Shown: in pieces, positions 16,491 through 25,786 of the stretch
Layout of the letters: each line of letters opens with the position of its first letter
Numbering within the stretch: the stretch's first letter is position 1
Source of the DNA: G965199725 sp965199725
GTDB lineage: Bacteria; Pseudomonadota; Gammaproteobacteria; Nitrosococcales; Methylophagaceae
DNA: 64,000 bases
Direction of reading: 5' to 3'
NCBI GenBank assembly: GCA_965199725.1
Contig: OZ241321.1
Location: forward strand, 434,001 to 498,000
Made by a program: the position numbers and the translations under genes
The notes under the pieces: model-generated
What the model was told of the DNA's origin: nothing
Database searches by the model: none
What the model saw: only the letters and a program-made list of their open reading frames with translations

Positions 16491-17498
16491 TTACCCTTCC
16501 AGTAATTTCTCTAAGCGTTTACTGATTTTATTAGGAATATCATGTTTAGCCTCAATGATTGCAATGTTAATTGCATTTGCAAAACCAATTTCATCAGCAC
16601 TACCATGACTTTTGATCACAATACCACGTAAACCGATGAAATTAGCACCATTATATTTACGCGGATCAAGTTCATCGCGAAAACGTGTTAATACTGGTGA
16701 TGCAATTAACCCTGCCAATTTAGCAAACACACTACGACCAAACGACTGGCGCAGAAAATGCCCCATCATATAAGCAACACCTTCACTGGCCTTCAGGGCT
16801 ACATTACCAACAAACCCGTCGCAGACCAACACATCAACTTCACCACGATACAAACCATCGCCTTCAATAAAGCCATGATAGTTTAAATCCATCTCAGCCA
16901 GTAAACGTGCGGCTTCCTTCACACGCTCGTTACCTTTAATTTCTTCTTCACCAATATTGAGCAAACCAATGGTTGGTTTATCAATGTCGCCAACTAATTG
17001 AGCCAACACCGATCCCATCACAGCAAATTGCACCAGTTGATCAGCGCTGGAATCAACATTGGCGCCCAAATCAAGCACATAACTATGTCCTCTCGCAGTT
17101 GGCAACGCTGACACAATAGCTGGACGTTCAATACTAGGTAGCATTTTAAGGACAAAACGCGCCATCGTCATCAGCGCGCCCGTGTTACCTGCGCTCACAC
17201 AAGCATTGGCAATGCCAGACTTGACCAAATTGATTGCAACACGCATGGATGAGTCTTTTTTGCCACGCAATGCGCCCGATGGCGATTCATTCATAGCTAC
17301 CTGCTCAGAAGCATGATGAATAGTCAGCCGTTTACTATTGGCATTATGCTGGTATAGCTTAGTTTGAATACTATGCTCATCACCAACCAGTATTAAACCG
17401 ACATCCGGATGTAAATTCAGCATTTTAATAGCAGCAGGAATAGTGACTTCAAGTCCGTGATCACCACCCATTACATCAATAGCTATTTTAACAGGCAA
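16491..17498 (-). CDS. plsX: Phosphate acyltransferase PlsX
   Basis: Converts acyl-ACP to acyl phosphate for glycerolipid synthesis, peripheral to the inner membrane. 335 residues. Signatures: IAIDVMGGDHGLEVTIPA at the N-terminus, SAGNTGALM, VLDLGANVD, LLNIGEEEIKGN and CDGFVGNVALK. Five bases separate it from rpmF; the rpmF-plsX-fabH linkage is highly conserved. Confidence 0.96.
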   Translation of the reverse strand: MPVKIAIDVMGGDHGLEVTIPAAIKMLNLHPDVGLILVGDEHSIQTKLYQHNANSKRLTIHHASEQVAMNESPSGALRGKKDSSMRVAINLVKSGIANACVSAGNTGALMTMARFVLKMLPSIERPAIVSALPTARGHSYVLDLGANVDSSADQLVQFAVMGSVLAQLVGDIDKPTIGLLNIGEEEIKGNERVKEAARLLAEMDLNYHGFIEGDGLYRGEVDVLVCDGFVGNVALKASEGVAYMMGHFLRQSFGRSVFAKLAGLIASPVLTRFRDELDPRKYNGANFIGLRGIVIKSHGSADEIGFANAINIAIIEAKHDIPNKISKRLEKLLEG

Positions 17499-17503
17499 GC
17501 TAA

Positions 17504-17686
17504 TTAGTCTTGCCCATTATTATCATTTACTTTACGACCACGATAATAACCATCATCGGTAATATGGTGACGACGATGTAATTCACCTGATGTTGAATCA
17601 ATAGAAAGCGCCGTTTCAGTCAGCGCACTGTGCGAACGACGCATACCGCGACGAGATGCGCTCTTTTTACTTTTTTGTACTGCCAT
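17504..17686 (-). CDS. rpmF: 50S ribosomal protein L32
   Basis: 60 residues, basic N-terminus MAVQKSKKSASRRGMRRSH and the HHITDDGYYRGRKV segment typical of L32. The zinc-cysteine type of L32 is not seen; this is the cysteine-free form. A strong ribosome site (AGGAGA) lies upstream. Between yceD and plsX as usual. Confidence 0.96.
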   Translation of the reverse strand: MAVQKSKKSASRRGMRRSHSALTETALSIDSTSGELHRRHHITDDGYYRGRKVNDNNGQD

Positions 17687-17722
17687 GCTCTTCTCCTGAC
17701 TTTTAAAAATATTTACACTGGT

Positions 17723-18238
17723 TTATTCTTGAGTTTTTAACGTTGCCAGTACTGCAAAAGGTGATTCAACGACTGTTGTATCTGTCTGAGTATCGCCAGT
17801 TGACCAAATATTATCAGACAAACACATATATTCATGTTTTGCTACTAAAGGCAATGACAAAATCAACTCATCTTCAATGACCTTGCTCAGAACAACATTG
17901 CTACTTTCAAGTACCCATGGCTCGTACTTATCTGTCAAATCTGCCACCTGGTTTTCACTAGTCACCATTGCCAATAAACAAGAGGCATCTATATCAAACT
18001 GCATGGTTTTTATGCAGCGCTCACAAAGAATTGATACTGACGCCTTAAAATGACCAAATATATAGGGCACACCAGATTCATCTATGTCAAATCTCATTGC
18101 CACATTGACCAACCCATCACTGTTTTGCAGTGACTGAGTCAGCCTCGACATAGTTGCCAACAGTAATGTGCCCTCTAATGTTAATCCGTTGTGGGCAAAA
18201 CGCAAAGGATTAATTTCTTTCGGTAGCTTATGTAGCAT
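17723..18238 (-). CDS. yceD: YceD/DUF177 family protein (23S rRNA accumulation protein)
   Basis: 171-residue protein of the YceD family, which in E. coli and plants supports 23S rRNA accumulation. Recognised by the N-terminus LHKLPKEINPLRFA, the cysteine pair in CERCIKTM near the middle, the block YEPWVLESSNVVLSKVIEDELILSLPLVAKH and its place directly before rpmF. The ATG at 18238 gives the family N-terminus; a start 42 bases further up would add a hydrophobic stretch not found in relatives. The ribosome site is weak for either choice. Confidence 0.88.
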   Translation of the reverse strand: MLHKLPKEINPLRFAHNGLTLEGTLLLATMSRLTQSLQNSDGLVNVAMRFDIDESGVPYIFGHFKASVSILCERCIKTMQFDIDASCLLAMVTSENQVADLTDKYEPWVLESSNVVLSKVIEDELILSLPLVAKHEYMCLSDNIWSTGDTQTDTTVVESPFAVLATLKTQE

Positions 18239-18335
18239 AATTGGAGCGGTAATTATATAAGAAAAGCAAAAAATCGGCAAAAATCATACAGCACGCAATA
18301 GTAAAACTTACCATGATTTTTTAGCTATCATGTCA

Positions 18336-19847
18336 CTAAGTATCATTATGCAAATCTATGACCGCATTGTTTTCATCCAAATCCTGTTTGGCACCATCTT
18401 TGCGGGTAGCATCTATATAGTTAAGATAGCTACGATCTATATCGCCAGTAACATATTTGCCATCAAAACATGATGTGTCAAAAGAGCGATCATTGTCACC
18501 GCATCTGACTGCATCAACCAAGTCATCAATATCCTGATAAATTAGCCAATCAATACCTAGTGTGCTAGCAATTTCATCAACATCGCGACCATGGGCAATA
18601 AACTCATCTGCTGACGGCATATCAATACCATATACATTTGGATATTTTACCGGAGGGGCTGCTGAGGCAAAATACACTTTGCGTGCTCCTGCTTCCCGTG
18701 CCATCTGCACGATTTGTTGCGAGGTATTGCCGCGCACAATAGAATCATCAACTAATAATACATTTCTGCCACGGAACTCAAAATCAATTGCATTTAATTT
18801 TTGTCGTACTGATTTTGTACGTTGCGCCTGTCCTGGCATGATAAATGTCCGTCCAATGTAACGATTTTTAATAAATCCTTCCTGATACATTACTCCCAAA
18901 TCATAAGCCAATTGAAGTGCGGCACTACGGCTGGTATCAGGTACAGGAATAACAACATCAATGTCATGATGCGGAAATTTACGCTTGATCTTACTGGCCA
19001 GTTTAGCGCCCATTCTGAGTCGACTTCTCTGTACCGAAATGCCATCAATAATAGAATCTGGACGAGCAAAATAAACGTATTCAAAAATACAGGGCGATGA
19101 AACTGCCTGCGGGATACATTGCTGAGTATGTATATTACCATTAACATCAATAAAGACACATTCTCCTGGCAAAATATCACGAATCAACTCAAAGCCTAAT
19201 GAATCAACAACAACACTTTCTGAAGCAACAATATAATCATTGTCTTTACCGCTATAAGAACGCTTACCAATAACAACAGGGCGAATACCATGCGGATCAC
19301 GGAATGCTAATATGCCAACGCCAGCAATCATCGCAACCGCAGCATAAGCACCCTTACACCGTTGATTCAAGCCTGCAACAGCTTGAAAAATATCGTCTGG
19401 TAGCAGTGTCAACCGATTTATTTTTTGCAGCTCATTTGCCAGCACATTAAGCAACACTTCCGAATCTGAAGTGGTATTTAAATGTCGCCGGTCACTTTGG
19501 AATAACTCTGTTTTCAGTTTTTCTGTATTAGTAAGATTGCCATTATGTGACAAGGCAATACCAAAAGGTGAGTTAACGTAAAAAGGCTGCGCTTCAGCCA
19601 ATGTCGCGCAACCAGCAGTTGGATAACGGATGTGACCTATACCCATATTACCTTTCAGCCTAAGCATATGGCGAGTATAAAAAACATCTTTGACCAAACC
19701 AGTAGCTTTACGCAATGACAAATGCCCATGTTGATCACAGGTTACGATACCAGCGGTATCCTGACCTCTATGCTGAATAACCGTTAAGCCATCGTATAGC
19801 TGTTGATTAACTGCTGATCGTCCGACTATACCAATAATGCCACACAT
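18336..19847 (-). CDS. purF: Amidophosphoribosyltransferase
   Basis: First committed enzyme of purine synthesis: PRPP plus glutamine gives phosphoribosylamine. 503 residues, normal length. The start at 19847 gives MCGIIGIVG, placing the nucleophilic cysteine at position 2 for processing to the N-terminus. The glutaminase domain shows HRGQDTAGI and IGHIRYPTAG. The PRPP motif is VLLVDDSIVRGNTS. cvpA ends 7 bases upstream, as in E. coli cvpA-purF. Expected to be under PurR-type control in relatives; no clear PUR box was identified. Confidence 0.96.
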   Translation of the reverse strand: MCGIIGIVGRSAVNQQLYDGLTVIQHRGQDTAGIVTCDQHGHLSLRKATGLVKDVFYTRHMLRLKGNMGIGHIRYPTAGCATLAEAQPFYVNSPFGIALSHNGNLTNTEKLKTELFQSDRRHLNTTSDSEVLLNVLANELQKINRLTLLPDDIFQAVAGLNQRCKGAYAAVAMIAGVGILAFRDPHGIRPVVIGKRSYSGKDNDYIVASESVVVDSLGFELIRDILPGECVFIDVNGNIHTQQCIPQAVSSPCIFEYVYFARPDSIIDGISVQRSRLRMGAKLASKIKRKFPHHDIDVVIPVPDTSRSAALQLAYDLGVMYQEGFIKNRYIGRTFIMPGQAQRTKSVRQKLNAIDFEFRGRNVLLVDDSIVRGNTSQQIVQMAREAGARKVYFASAAPPVKYPNVYGIDMPSADEFIAHGRDVDEIASTLGIDWLIYQDIDDLVDAVRCGDNDRSFDTSCFDGKYVTGDIDRSYLNYIDATRKDGAKQDLDENNAVIDLHNDT

Positions 19848-19854
19848 ATATACC

Positions 19855-20361
19855 TTATCTGGTCTGCAATAAATCAGGATGCATATATTTATCAAGCTCT
19901 GCGGGCACCAGGTTATCTAACCAGTCAACCAATGGATTAATATGCTCAAGCAACAATGCATTTTGCCAGGCATCATGATGCAGTATCATTGTTTTTTCTG
20001 CTATCAATACTAAAAATGCCACAACAATACCACCACGTAACAGACCAAAAATCATACCTAAAAAACGATTAAATCCGCTCAATCCAATTTTATTCAATAT
20101 TGCTACAGCGAGATGACTAAGCATTCCGCCAAGTAACAACGTCAGAATAAGTAAGATAAAAAAGGCGATAGCTGATCTAATCGGCGGTTTGCTAATGTAA
20201 GCTGTCAACATAGTAGACAATTCCGGAAAAAAGGTTAACGCCACCCAGACTGCAGCGATCAAACTCACTAAAGAAAATGCTTCCTTAATAAATCCGCGAA
20301 AAATGCCAATACTGGCAGACACCGCCAACACAGCAATAATGGTGAAATCAACCCAAGTCAT
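19855..20361 (-). CDS. cvpA: CvpA family membrane protein
   Basis: 168-residue inner-membrane protein with four hydrophobic segments (about residues 5-22, 28-45, 63-85 and 101-120). N-terminus MTWVDFTIIAVLAVSASIGI and the downstream RGFIKEAFSLVSLIAAVWVA are typical of CvpA, named for colicin V production; its molecular role is unclear. The ATG at 20361 is preferred over one 45 bases upstream because it matches family N-termini. Co-oriented with purF and the SPOR protein. Confidence 0.9.
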   Translation of the reverse strand: MTWVDFTIIAVLAVSASIGIFRGFIKEAFSLVSLIAAVWVALTFFPELSTMLTAYISKPPIRSAIAFFILLILTLLLGGMLSHLAVAILNKIGLSGFNRFLGMIFGLLRGGIVVAFLVLIAEKTMILHHDAWQNALLLEHINPLVDWLDNLVPAELDKYMHPDLLQTR

Positions 20362-20438
20362 TGTATAGCGATCTTTTACCAATTTTAATGAGAGCCATTC
20401 TAACAAAATACAGTATGGTTATCACTATGGGCTAACTA

Positions 20439-20957
20439 TTATTGTAATAAGAATGTCTGTGGTTTGATTCTCAGCTTTTTTGCCAATCTAGTAGTTACTT
20501 TGTCCACTTCCTGTTTATCAGCATGGATGACAATACGGACGCGATAATAGTGGCCTTTACGATCAGTACTTACATTAAAGCTATCAATCTTGGTTATTTT
20601 TTCATGTAGTGCCACTGCATTTTTCTCTACTTTGAAACTACCTAGCTGAATAATCCATGACCGAGCATGGTTAACGACTCTATTTTGTTGTCTTGTCGGT
20701 AATGTTTGTTTTTTCTCATTCTTGGAGCTTTTTCTTTGGTGGTGGTCATCAATACCAGTATCATGACGTACTGCTGAGGTAACCTGAATAGCAGAAGGCG
20801 CAAACTCAAGTTGGTCACCGTTATTATCGTCACCGCCCGCATCGCTACGATAACTAGACTTATTTACCAGAAAAAATGCCAGGGATGCCACTATCAAAAG
20901 CAGTAATAAACTACCGATCAACCGCTGTTTTATAATATCTGTTGACACATGATCCAA
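20439..20957 (-). CDS. SPOR-domain membrane protein (DedD-like)
   Basis: 172 residues: a cytoplasmic N-terminus with KQRLIGSLLLLLIVASLAFFL as a single membrane anchor, a low-complexity basic/polar linker (about residues 35-95), and a C-terminal SPOR domain (SWIIQLGSFKVEKNAVALHEK ... YRVRI) that binds denuded septal peptidoglycan. By context (dedD-cvpA-purF) it is the counterpart of E. coli DedD, a non-essential division protein. Unlike E. coli, folC and accD are not upstream; lon is. Confidence 0.88.
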   Translation of the reverse strand: MDHVSTDIIKQRLIGSLLLLLIVASLAFFLVNKSSYRSDAGGDDNNGDQLEFAPSAIQVTSAVRHDTGIDDHHQRKSSKNEKKQTLPTRQQNRVVNHARSWIIQLGSFKVEKNAVALHEKITKIDSFNVSTDRKGHYYRVRIVIHADKQEVDKVTTRLAKKLRIKPQTFLLQ

Positions 20958-20975
20958 TGTTATAATTAATCGTAT

Positions 20976-23402
20976 TTAATGCCGCTTTTCCTGCTTTGTA
21001 TTATGATAGCCACTTTTGTTAACTGGCATCACTTTGTCACCATTAGCTAGTATAGTTTCGGGCATTGTTCTAAGAGCATGTTCAAGCACCTGGGTAATCC
21101 AGCGCACTGGTATAATTGTTAAGCCTTGTTTGATATTAGCTGGAATTTCTTTCAAGTCTTTAACATTGTCATGCGGAATCAATACAGTATCAATACCACC
21201 TCTCAATGCCGCCAGTAATTTTTCTTTTAAGCCGCCAATTGCAAGTACCTCACCACGCAACGTTATCTCACCGGTCATAGCAACATTTGATCGCACAGAA
21301 ATACCAGTAATGGCAGACACAATAGCAGTACACATGCCCGCACCTGCGCTGGGTCCATCTTTAGGCGTCGCCCCTTCTGGCACATGAATATGTAAATCAT
21401 GGTTTTGTATAAAATCAGTCGCGATACCCCAATCATCAGCGCGCGACCGTACAACAGTAGTTGCCGCTTGAATTGATTCCTGCATGACATCACCTAGCTT
21501 GCCTGTGTAAGATGCCTTACCCTTGCCTGGCACTACCGCCGTTTCAATCGTGAGTAATTCACCACCTACTTCTGTCCAGGCAAGTCCAGTTACTTGACCT
21601 ATACGGTCAGTTTCTTCTGCAATGCCATACTGGTAGATATGTACGCCAAGATAATCTTCAATATTATCAAGAGACACTACGACTTTTTGCGCTAATTTTT
21701 TTTGCACTATTTCCTTAACTACCTTACGCGCAATCTTAGCAATTTCGCGCTGTAAATTGCGCACACCAGCCTCTCGGGTATAATGACGGATAATATCCAC
21801 TATCACATCTGGCTGAATATCAACTTCCGTAGCCTTTAAACCGTTATCAGTTAGTGTCTTGGGTAGTAGATAACCATCAGCAATTTTTAATTTTTCATCC
21901 TCGGTATATCCTGATAAACGAATAATTTCCATACGATCACGGAGCGCATTAGGGATATTCAAACTATTTGCCGTACACACAAACATGACATCTGACAAGT
22001 CATATTCCACTTCCATATAATGATCAACGAAGGTGCAATTCTGCTCTGGGTCGAGCACTTCCAATAATGCTGATGCCGGATCACCTCTGAAATCCTGGGC
22101 CATTTTATCAATCTCATCAAGCAAAAACAGTGGATTGCAAACACCGGTTTTTGTTATATTCTGCAAGATTTTGCCGGGCATTGATCCTATGTAGGTACGA
22201 CGATGGCCTCTGATTTCAGCCTCATCACGAAGGCCGCCAAGCGCCATACGGCAATACTTCCTGTTAGTAGCGCGTGCGATTGACTGAGCAACTGATGTTT
22301 TACCCACACCAGGTGGGCCAACCAGACATAAAATTGGGCCTTTGATTTTTCTGGTACGCTGTTGTACAGCCAGATATTCCAGAATACGTTCCTTTACTTT
22401 TTCCAGTCCATAGTGATCTTCGTCAAGTACGCGTTCGACTCTTGCAAGATCACGAAAGGTTCTTGAAAGTTTTTTCCATGGTATATCAGTCAACCACTCA
22501 ATATAGCTTCTGACTACTGTCGCCTCCGCCGACATTGGTGACATCATTTTTAACTTTCTGAGTTCTGACTCTACCTTCTTTTTAGCCTCAGATGGCAGAC
22601 GTGAACTGGTAATTTTTTCTTGCAGTTCATCTGTCTCACTGGCTGTCTCATCCAGTTCTCCCAGCTCCTTTTGCACTGCTTTCAATTGCTCAGTCAGATA
22701 ATATTCACGCTGACTTTTTTCCACTTGTTTTTTAGCACGACTGCGAATGCGCTTTTCAATACGCTGAATATCAACTTCAGACTCTATAAACATCATTAGC
22801 TTTTCAATTCGTGCCGCTATATCATAAATTTCCAGCAATGATTGCTTATCTTTCAATTCTAACGGCATATGGGCAGCAATAGTATCAGCAATCCTGTCTG
22901 CATTATCAATACCTGACAACGATGTAATTATCTCAGGTGGAATTTTTTTATTCAGCTTTACATATTGTTCAAATTTTCCTAGCACTATTCGCATCAACGC
23001 ATTTTCTTCACGCTTGTCCAATTGCTTAATAGTAGGTTCAGCGGCCTTGGCATTAAGATAACTATCTTCATCACAAAAACATGTCACGTAACCGCGCGCT
23101 GTTCCTTCAACAAGAACCTTTACAGTGCCGTCTGGTAGTTTTAATAACTGCAAAATGTTGGCAAATGTGCCCGTATTAAATAGGCTATCAACGCGGGGTT
23201 GATCTTCACTAGGACTTTTCTGTGCTATCAGTAAAATTTGCCTGCTTTCAGCCATCGCCACTTCTAAAGCGCTAACAGAACGTTCACGCCCTACAAATAG
23301 CGGTATGACCATATATGGATATACAACGACATCTCTAAGTGGCACCACTGGTAAGATAATCTGACCAATATCTGCCGATGTTTTATCTGTTTGATTGACC
23401 AT
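20976..23402 (-). CDS. lon: ATP-dependent protease Lon
   Basis: 808-residue soluble AAA+ serine protease that degrades damaged and regulatory proteins. N-terminal LON substrate domain (LPVVPLRDVVVYPYM), coiled coil about 190-290, Walker A GPPGVGKTSVAQ, Walker B FLLDEIDK, and the proteolytic Ser-Lys dyad in KDGPSAGAGM and GGLKEKLLA. GAGG lies just upstream of the ATG. A heat-shock sigma-32-like promoter is visible at 23448-23476, and two terminators isolate it from clpX. Confidence 0.97.
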   Translation of the reverse strand: MVNQTDKTSADIGQIILPVVPLRDVVVYPYMVIPLFVGRERSVSALEVAMAESRQILLIAQKSPSEDQPRVDSLFNTGTFANILQLLKLPDGTVKVLVEGTARGYVTCFCDEDSYLNAKAAEPTIKQLDKREENALMRIVLGKFEQYVKLNKKIPPEIITSLSGIDNADRIADTIAAHMPLELKDKQSLLEIYDIAARIEKLMMFIESEVDIQRIEKRIRSRAKKQVEKSQREYYLTEQLKAVQKELGELDETASETDELQEKITSSRLPSEAKKKVESELRKLKMMSPMSAEATVVRSYIEWLTDIPWKKLSRTFRDLARVERVLDEDHYGLEKVKERILEYLAVQQRTRKIKGPILCLVGPPGVGKTSVAQSIARATNRKYCRMALGGLRDEAEIRGHRRTYIGSMPGKILQNITKTGVCNPLFLLDEIDKMAQDFRGDPASALLEVLDPEQNCTFVDHYMEVEYDLSDVMFVCTANSLNIPNALRDRMEIIRLSGYTEDEKLKIADGYLLPKTLTDNGLKATEVDIQPDVIVDIIRHYTREAGVRNLQREIAKIARKVVKEIVQKKLAQKVVVSLDNIEDYLGVHIYQYGIAEETDRIGQVTGLAWTEVGGELLTIETAVVPGKGKASYTGKLGDVMQESIQAATTVVRSRADDWGIATDFIQNHDLHIHVPEGATPKDGPSAGAGMCTAIVSAITGISVRSNVAMTGEITLRGEVLAIGGLKEKLLAALRGGIDTVLIPHDNVKDLKEIPANIKQGLTIIPVRWITQVLEHALRTMPETILANGDKVMPVNKSGYHNTKQEKRH

Positions 23403-23447
23403 TACCGTACCTCTTTTTAAGCCTTAACAGGCAACGTTATTTATGAT

Positions 23448-23476
23448 AAATGAGGCCAGCAGCACTACTATTCAAG
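23448..23476 (-). promoter_or_regulatory. Sigma-32 (heat-shock) type promoter of lon
   Basis: On the minus strand CTTGAA (23476-23471) is followed after 15 bases by CCTCATTT (23455-23448). This is close to the sigma-32 consensus CTTGAA and CCCCATNT with 13-15 spacing. Transcription would begin around 23440, leaving a 5' leader of about 40 bases before the lon ATG. Lon is a classical heat-shock gene in E. coli, which supports the call. Confidence 0.6.
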
Positions 23477-23504
23477 CCCGATAATATCTTAAATATTTAA
23501 CCAT

Positions 23505-23531
23505 CAAAAACACCAAAGGTTTACTGGTGTT
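23505..23531 (-). terminator. Intrinsic terminator upstream of lon
   Basis: Minus-strand AACACCA, a 9-base loop, TGGTGTT, continuing into TTT. The 7-base stem plus five Ts reads as a rho-independent terminator. It is the second of two between clpX and lon, so lon is likely insulated from clpX transcription. Confidence 0.5.
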
Positions 23532-23574
23532 AATTTCTGCCGCTTGATCTGTCATTACCGCACAAGTACAACCG

Positions 23575-23607
23575 CAACAAAAAAACAAATAGGTCATCAC
23601 ACCTATT
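23575..23607 (-). terminator. Intrinsic terminator downstream of clpX
   Basis: Minus-strand AATAGGT-GTGATG-ACCTATT, a perfect 7-base stem with a 6-base loop, followed by TGTTTTTTTG. It lies about 155 bases after the clpX stop and fits the end of the tig-clpP-clpX transcript. Confidence 0.6.
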
Positions 23608-23623
23608 GCAGATACTTCTTACT

Positions 23624-23779
23624 ATGAATGTCCCATCAAAGCTTGCAACGTATTTGGCTGTTAGACTGTCTATTACTTTTATTACGCTACCCGCTGCGGG
23701 CTGTGCGAACTTTATATCAAAGACTGTCCCCTTGGCTGATACGAAGCAAGAAATGAAAAGTTTACTGCAAATAACGTAA
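23624..23779 (+). CDS. Doubtful small lipoprotein-like ORF (51 aa)
   Basis: Plus-strand ATG at 23624 to TAA at 23777-23779, running against clpX and overlapping its last 18 bases. The product begins MNVPSKLATYLAVRLSITFI and then TLPAAGC, which looks like a signal peptide with an imperfect lipobox, followed by only ~24 residues. No clear ribosome site. It could be a small toxin-like or entericidin-like lipoprotein, or chance. Low confidence. Confidence 0.2.
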   Translation: MNVPSKLATYLAVRLSITFITLPAAGCANFISKTVPLADTKQEMKSLLQIT

Positions 23780-25051
23780 ATCATTATCACTGGCGATAGC
23801 ATCATGATCTTGATCTTCATAAATCAAAATCGGTGGATTTTTGCCATTAATCACGTTCTCATCAATCACTACCTTTGATACATTATCAATAGATGGCAGG
23901 TGAAACATGGTATCCAGCAGCACATTTTCAATAATAGAACGCAAACCTCGCGCCCCTGTTTTGCGTTCCATTGCCTTACGTGCAAGAGCACGCAGCCCAT
24001 CTTTTCTGAACTCAATTGAAGCATTTTCCATTTCAAATAGCTTACGATACTGCTTGGTAAGTGAATTTTTTGGCTCTACCAGTATTTGCACCAAAGCATC
24101 TTCATCCAATTCATTTAGTGTTGCCAACACCGGTAAACGACCTACAAACTCCGGGATAAGGCCATATTTTATAAGATCTTCAGGTTCCACTGCCTTTAAT
24201 GTATTGCTATCAATCTTGTCATCAAGACTGGTGAGTTCAGCGGCAAAACCGATTCCGCCCTTATATGAACGATTTTGAATAATTTTATCAAGGCCAGCAA
24301 AAGCGCCACCACAGATAAACAAAATTTTGCTGGTATCTACTTGCAGAAACTCCTGTTGTGGATGCTTTCTACCGCCTTGGGGAGGCACAGATGCCATTGT
24401 GCCCTCAATTAATTTCAACAGTGCCTGCTGCACACCTTCACCAGATACATCGCGAGTGATGGAAGGATTTTCTGACTTACGCGCAATCTTGTCAATTTCA
24501 TCAATGTAAACAATCCCCGTTTCAGCCTTTTCTACATCATAATCACATTTTTGCAGCAATTTCTGAATAATGTTTTCAACATCCTCACCCACATAACCAG
24601 CCTCAGTTAATGTAGTTGCATCAGCCATTGTAAATGGCACATTTAGCTGGCGCGCCAATGTTTCAGCAAGCAGAGTTTTACCACTCCCAGTTGGACCAAT
24701 AAGTAAAATATTGCTTTTTGACAATTCTATATCGTCTTTTTTCAAACCAATACGAAGGCGTTTGTAATGATTATAAACAGCAACCGACAGTACCTGCTTA
24801 GCCCGCTCCTGACCAATAACATAGTGATTTAAGGTACCATTAATCTCTCGCGGTGTAGGTACGTCATCTTCTGCTGTTTTTGTTTCTACTTCTTCTTTTA
24901 GCTCTTCCATGATAATGTCGTTACATAGCTCAACACACTCATCACAAACAAATACTGATGGACCCGCGATGAGTTTATTGACTTCATGCTGACTTTTGCC
25001 GCAAAAAGAGCAGTGCATTAATTTATCGTCATTGTTTTTATCATCGCTCAC
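23762..25051 (-). CDS. clpX: ATP-dependent unfoldase ClpX
   Basis: 429-residue AAA+ unfoldase that feeds substrates to ClpP. N-terminal C4 zinc-binding domain (CSFCGKSQHEV ... CDECVELC), Walker A GPTGSGKTLLAETLA, Walker B IVYIDEIDKIAR, and the ClpP-docking IGF-type loop region near FVCGG/GIGFAAE. The start is a GTG with AAAGGA 8 bases upstream. It follows clpP by 43 bases. Confidence 0.97.
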   Translation of the reverse strand: MSDDKNNDDKLMHCSFCGKSQHEVNKLIAGPSVFVCDECVELCNDIIMEELKEEVETKTAEDDVPTPREINGTLNHYVIGQERAKQVLSVAVYNHYKRLRIGLKKDDIELSKSNILLIGPTGSGKTLLAETLARQLNVPFTMADATTLTEAGYVGEDVENIIQKLLQKCDYDVEKAETGIVYIDEIDKIARKSENPSITRDVSGEGVQQALLKLIEGTMASVPPQGGRKHPQQEFLQVDTSKILFICGGAFAGLDKIIQNRSYKGGIGFAAELTSLDDKIDSNTLKAVEPEDLIKYGLIPEFVGRLPVLATLNELDEDALVQILVEPKNSLTKQYRKLFEMENASIEFRKDGLRALARKAMERKTGARGLRSIIENVLLDTMFHLPSIDNVSKVVIDENVINGKNPPILIYEDQDHDAIASDNDLRYLQ

Positions 25052-25094
25052 AGTTTAGTTCCTTTCCTAAAATCATTGTACTTTCAATAAGATA

Positions 25095-25724
25095 TTATTC
25101 ATTATTTTCAGGGCGGCTAACTAATACAGAGTCAATTAAACCATATTTTTGTGCTTGCTTGCCGTCCATAAAGTTATCCCTATCAGTATCTTTCTGGATT
25201 GTTTTAATACTCTGTCCGGTATGTTTAGCCAAAATAACGTTCAGGCGTTCGCGGATTGCTAAAATCTCCCGAGCATGAATTTCAATATCTGTTGCCTGCC
25301 CCTGAAAACCACCCAAGGGCTGGTGCACCATAATCCTTGAATTAGGTAGACAATGGCGCTTACCCTGAGTGCCCGCCGCCAGTAAAATTGCACCCATACT
25401 AGCTGCCTGTCCAATACATAACGTACTCACATCTGGTTTAATAAATTGCATAGTATCATAGATGGCCAGTCCGGCAGTCACTGCGCCACCAGGTGAGTTA
25501 ATATAAAGATGAATATCCTTGTTTGAATTTTCTGATTCCAGAAATAGTAATTGAGCAACAACCAAGCTTGCCGCCTGCTCCTCTACCGGCCCAACTAAAA
25601 AAATAACACGCTCTTTTAGTAATCGCGAATAAATATCGTATGCACGCTCACCACGTGGGGTTTGCTCGACCACCATAGGCACAAGCGTATTATCAATATC
25701 ATTGGTTATAGCATCTTTTATCAT
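25095..25724 (-). CDS. clpP: ClpP protease proteolytic subunit
   Basis: 209-residue serine protease forming the barrel for ClpX. Catalytic Ser in CIGQAASMGAILLAAG, His in RIMVHQPLGG and Asp in DTDRDNFMDG. N-terminus LVPMVVEQTPRGERAYDIYS is the mature start in relatives. The tig-clpP-clpX-lon order is conserved in gammaproteobacteria. Confidence 0.97.
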   Translation of the reverse strand: MIKDAITNDIDNTLVPMVVEQTPRGERAYDIYSRLLKERVIFLVGPVEEQAASLVVAQLLFLESENSNKDIHLYINSPGGAVTAGLAIYDTMQFIKPDVSTLCIGQAASMGAILLAAGTQGKRHCLPNSRIMVHQPLGGFQGQATDIEIHAREILAIRERLNVILAKHTGQSIKTIQKDTDRDNFMDGKQAQKYGLIDSVLVSRPENNE

Positions 25725-25786
25725 AGTTTCTCAAATAATTAGATAAATAATCACATAAATCCACAGCAAATTTCCAGTAATTAGTA

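Noticed and set aside
23530..23820. 96-codon minus-strand frame between clpX and lon
   Set aside because: It overlaps the clpX 3' end in another frame, runs through a strong terminator hairpin, lacks a ribosome site and shows no protein-like pattern.
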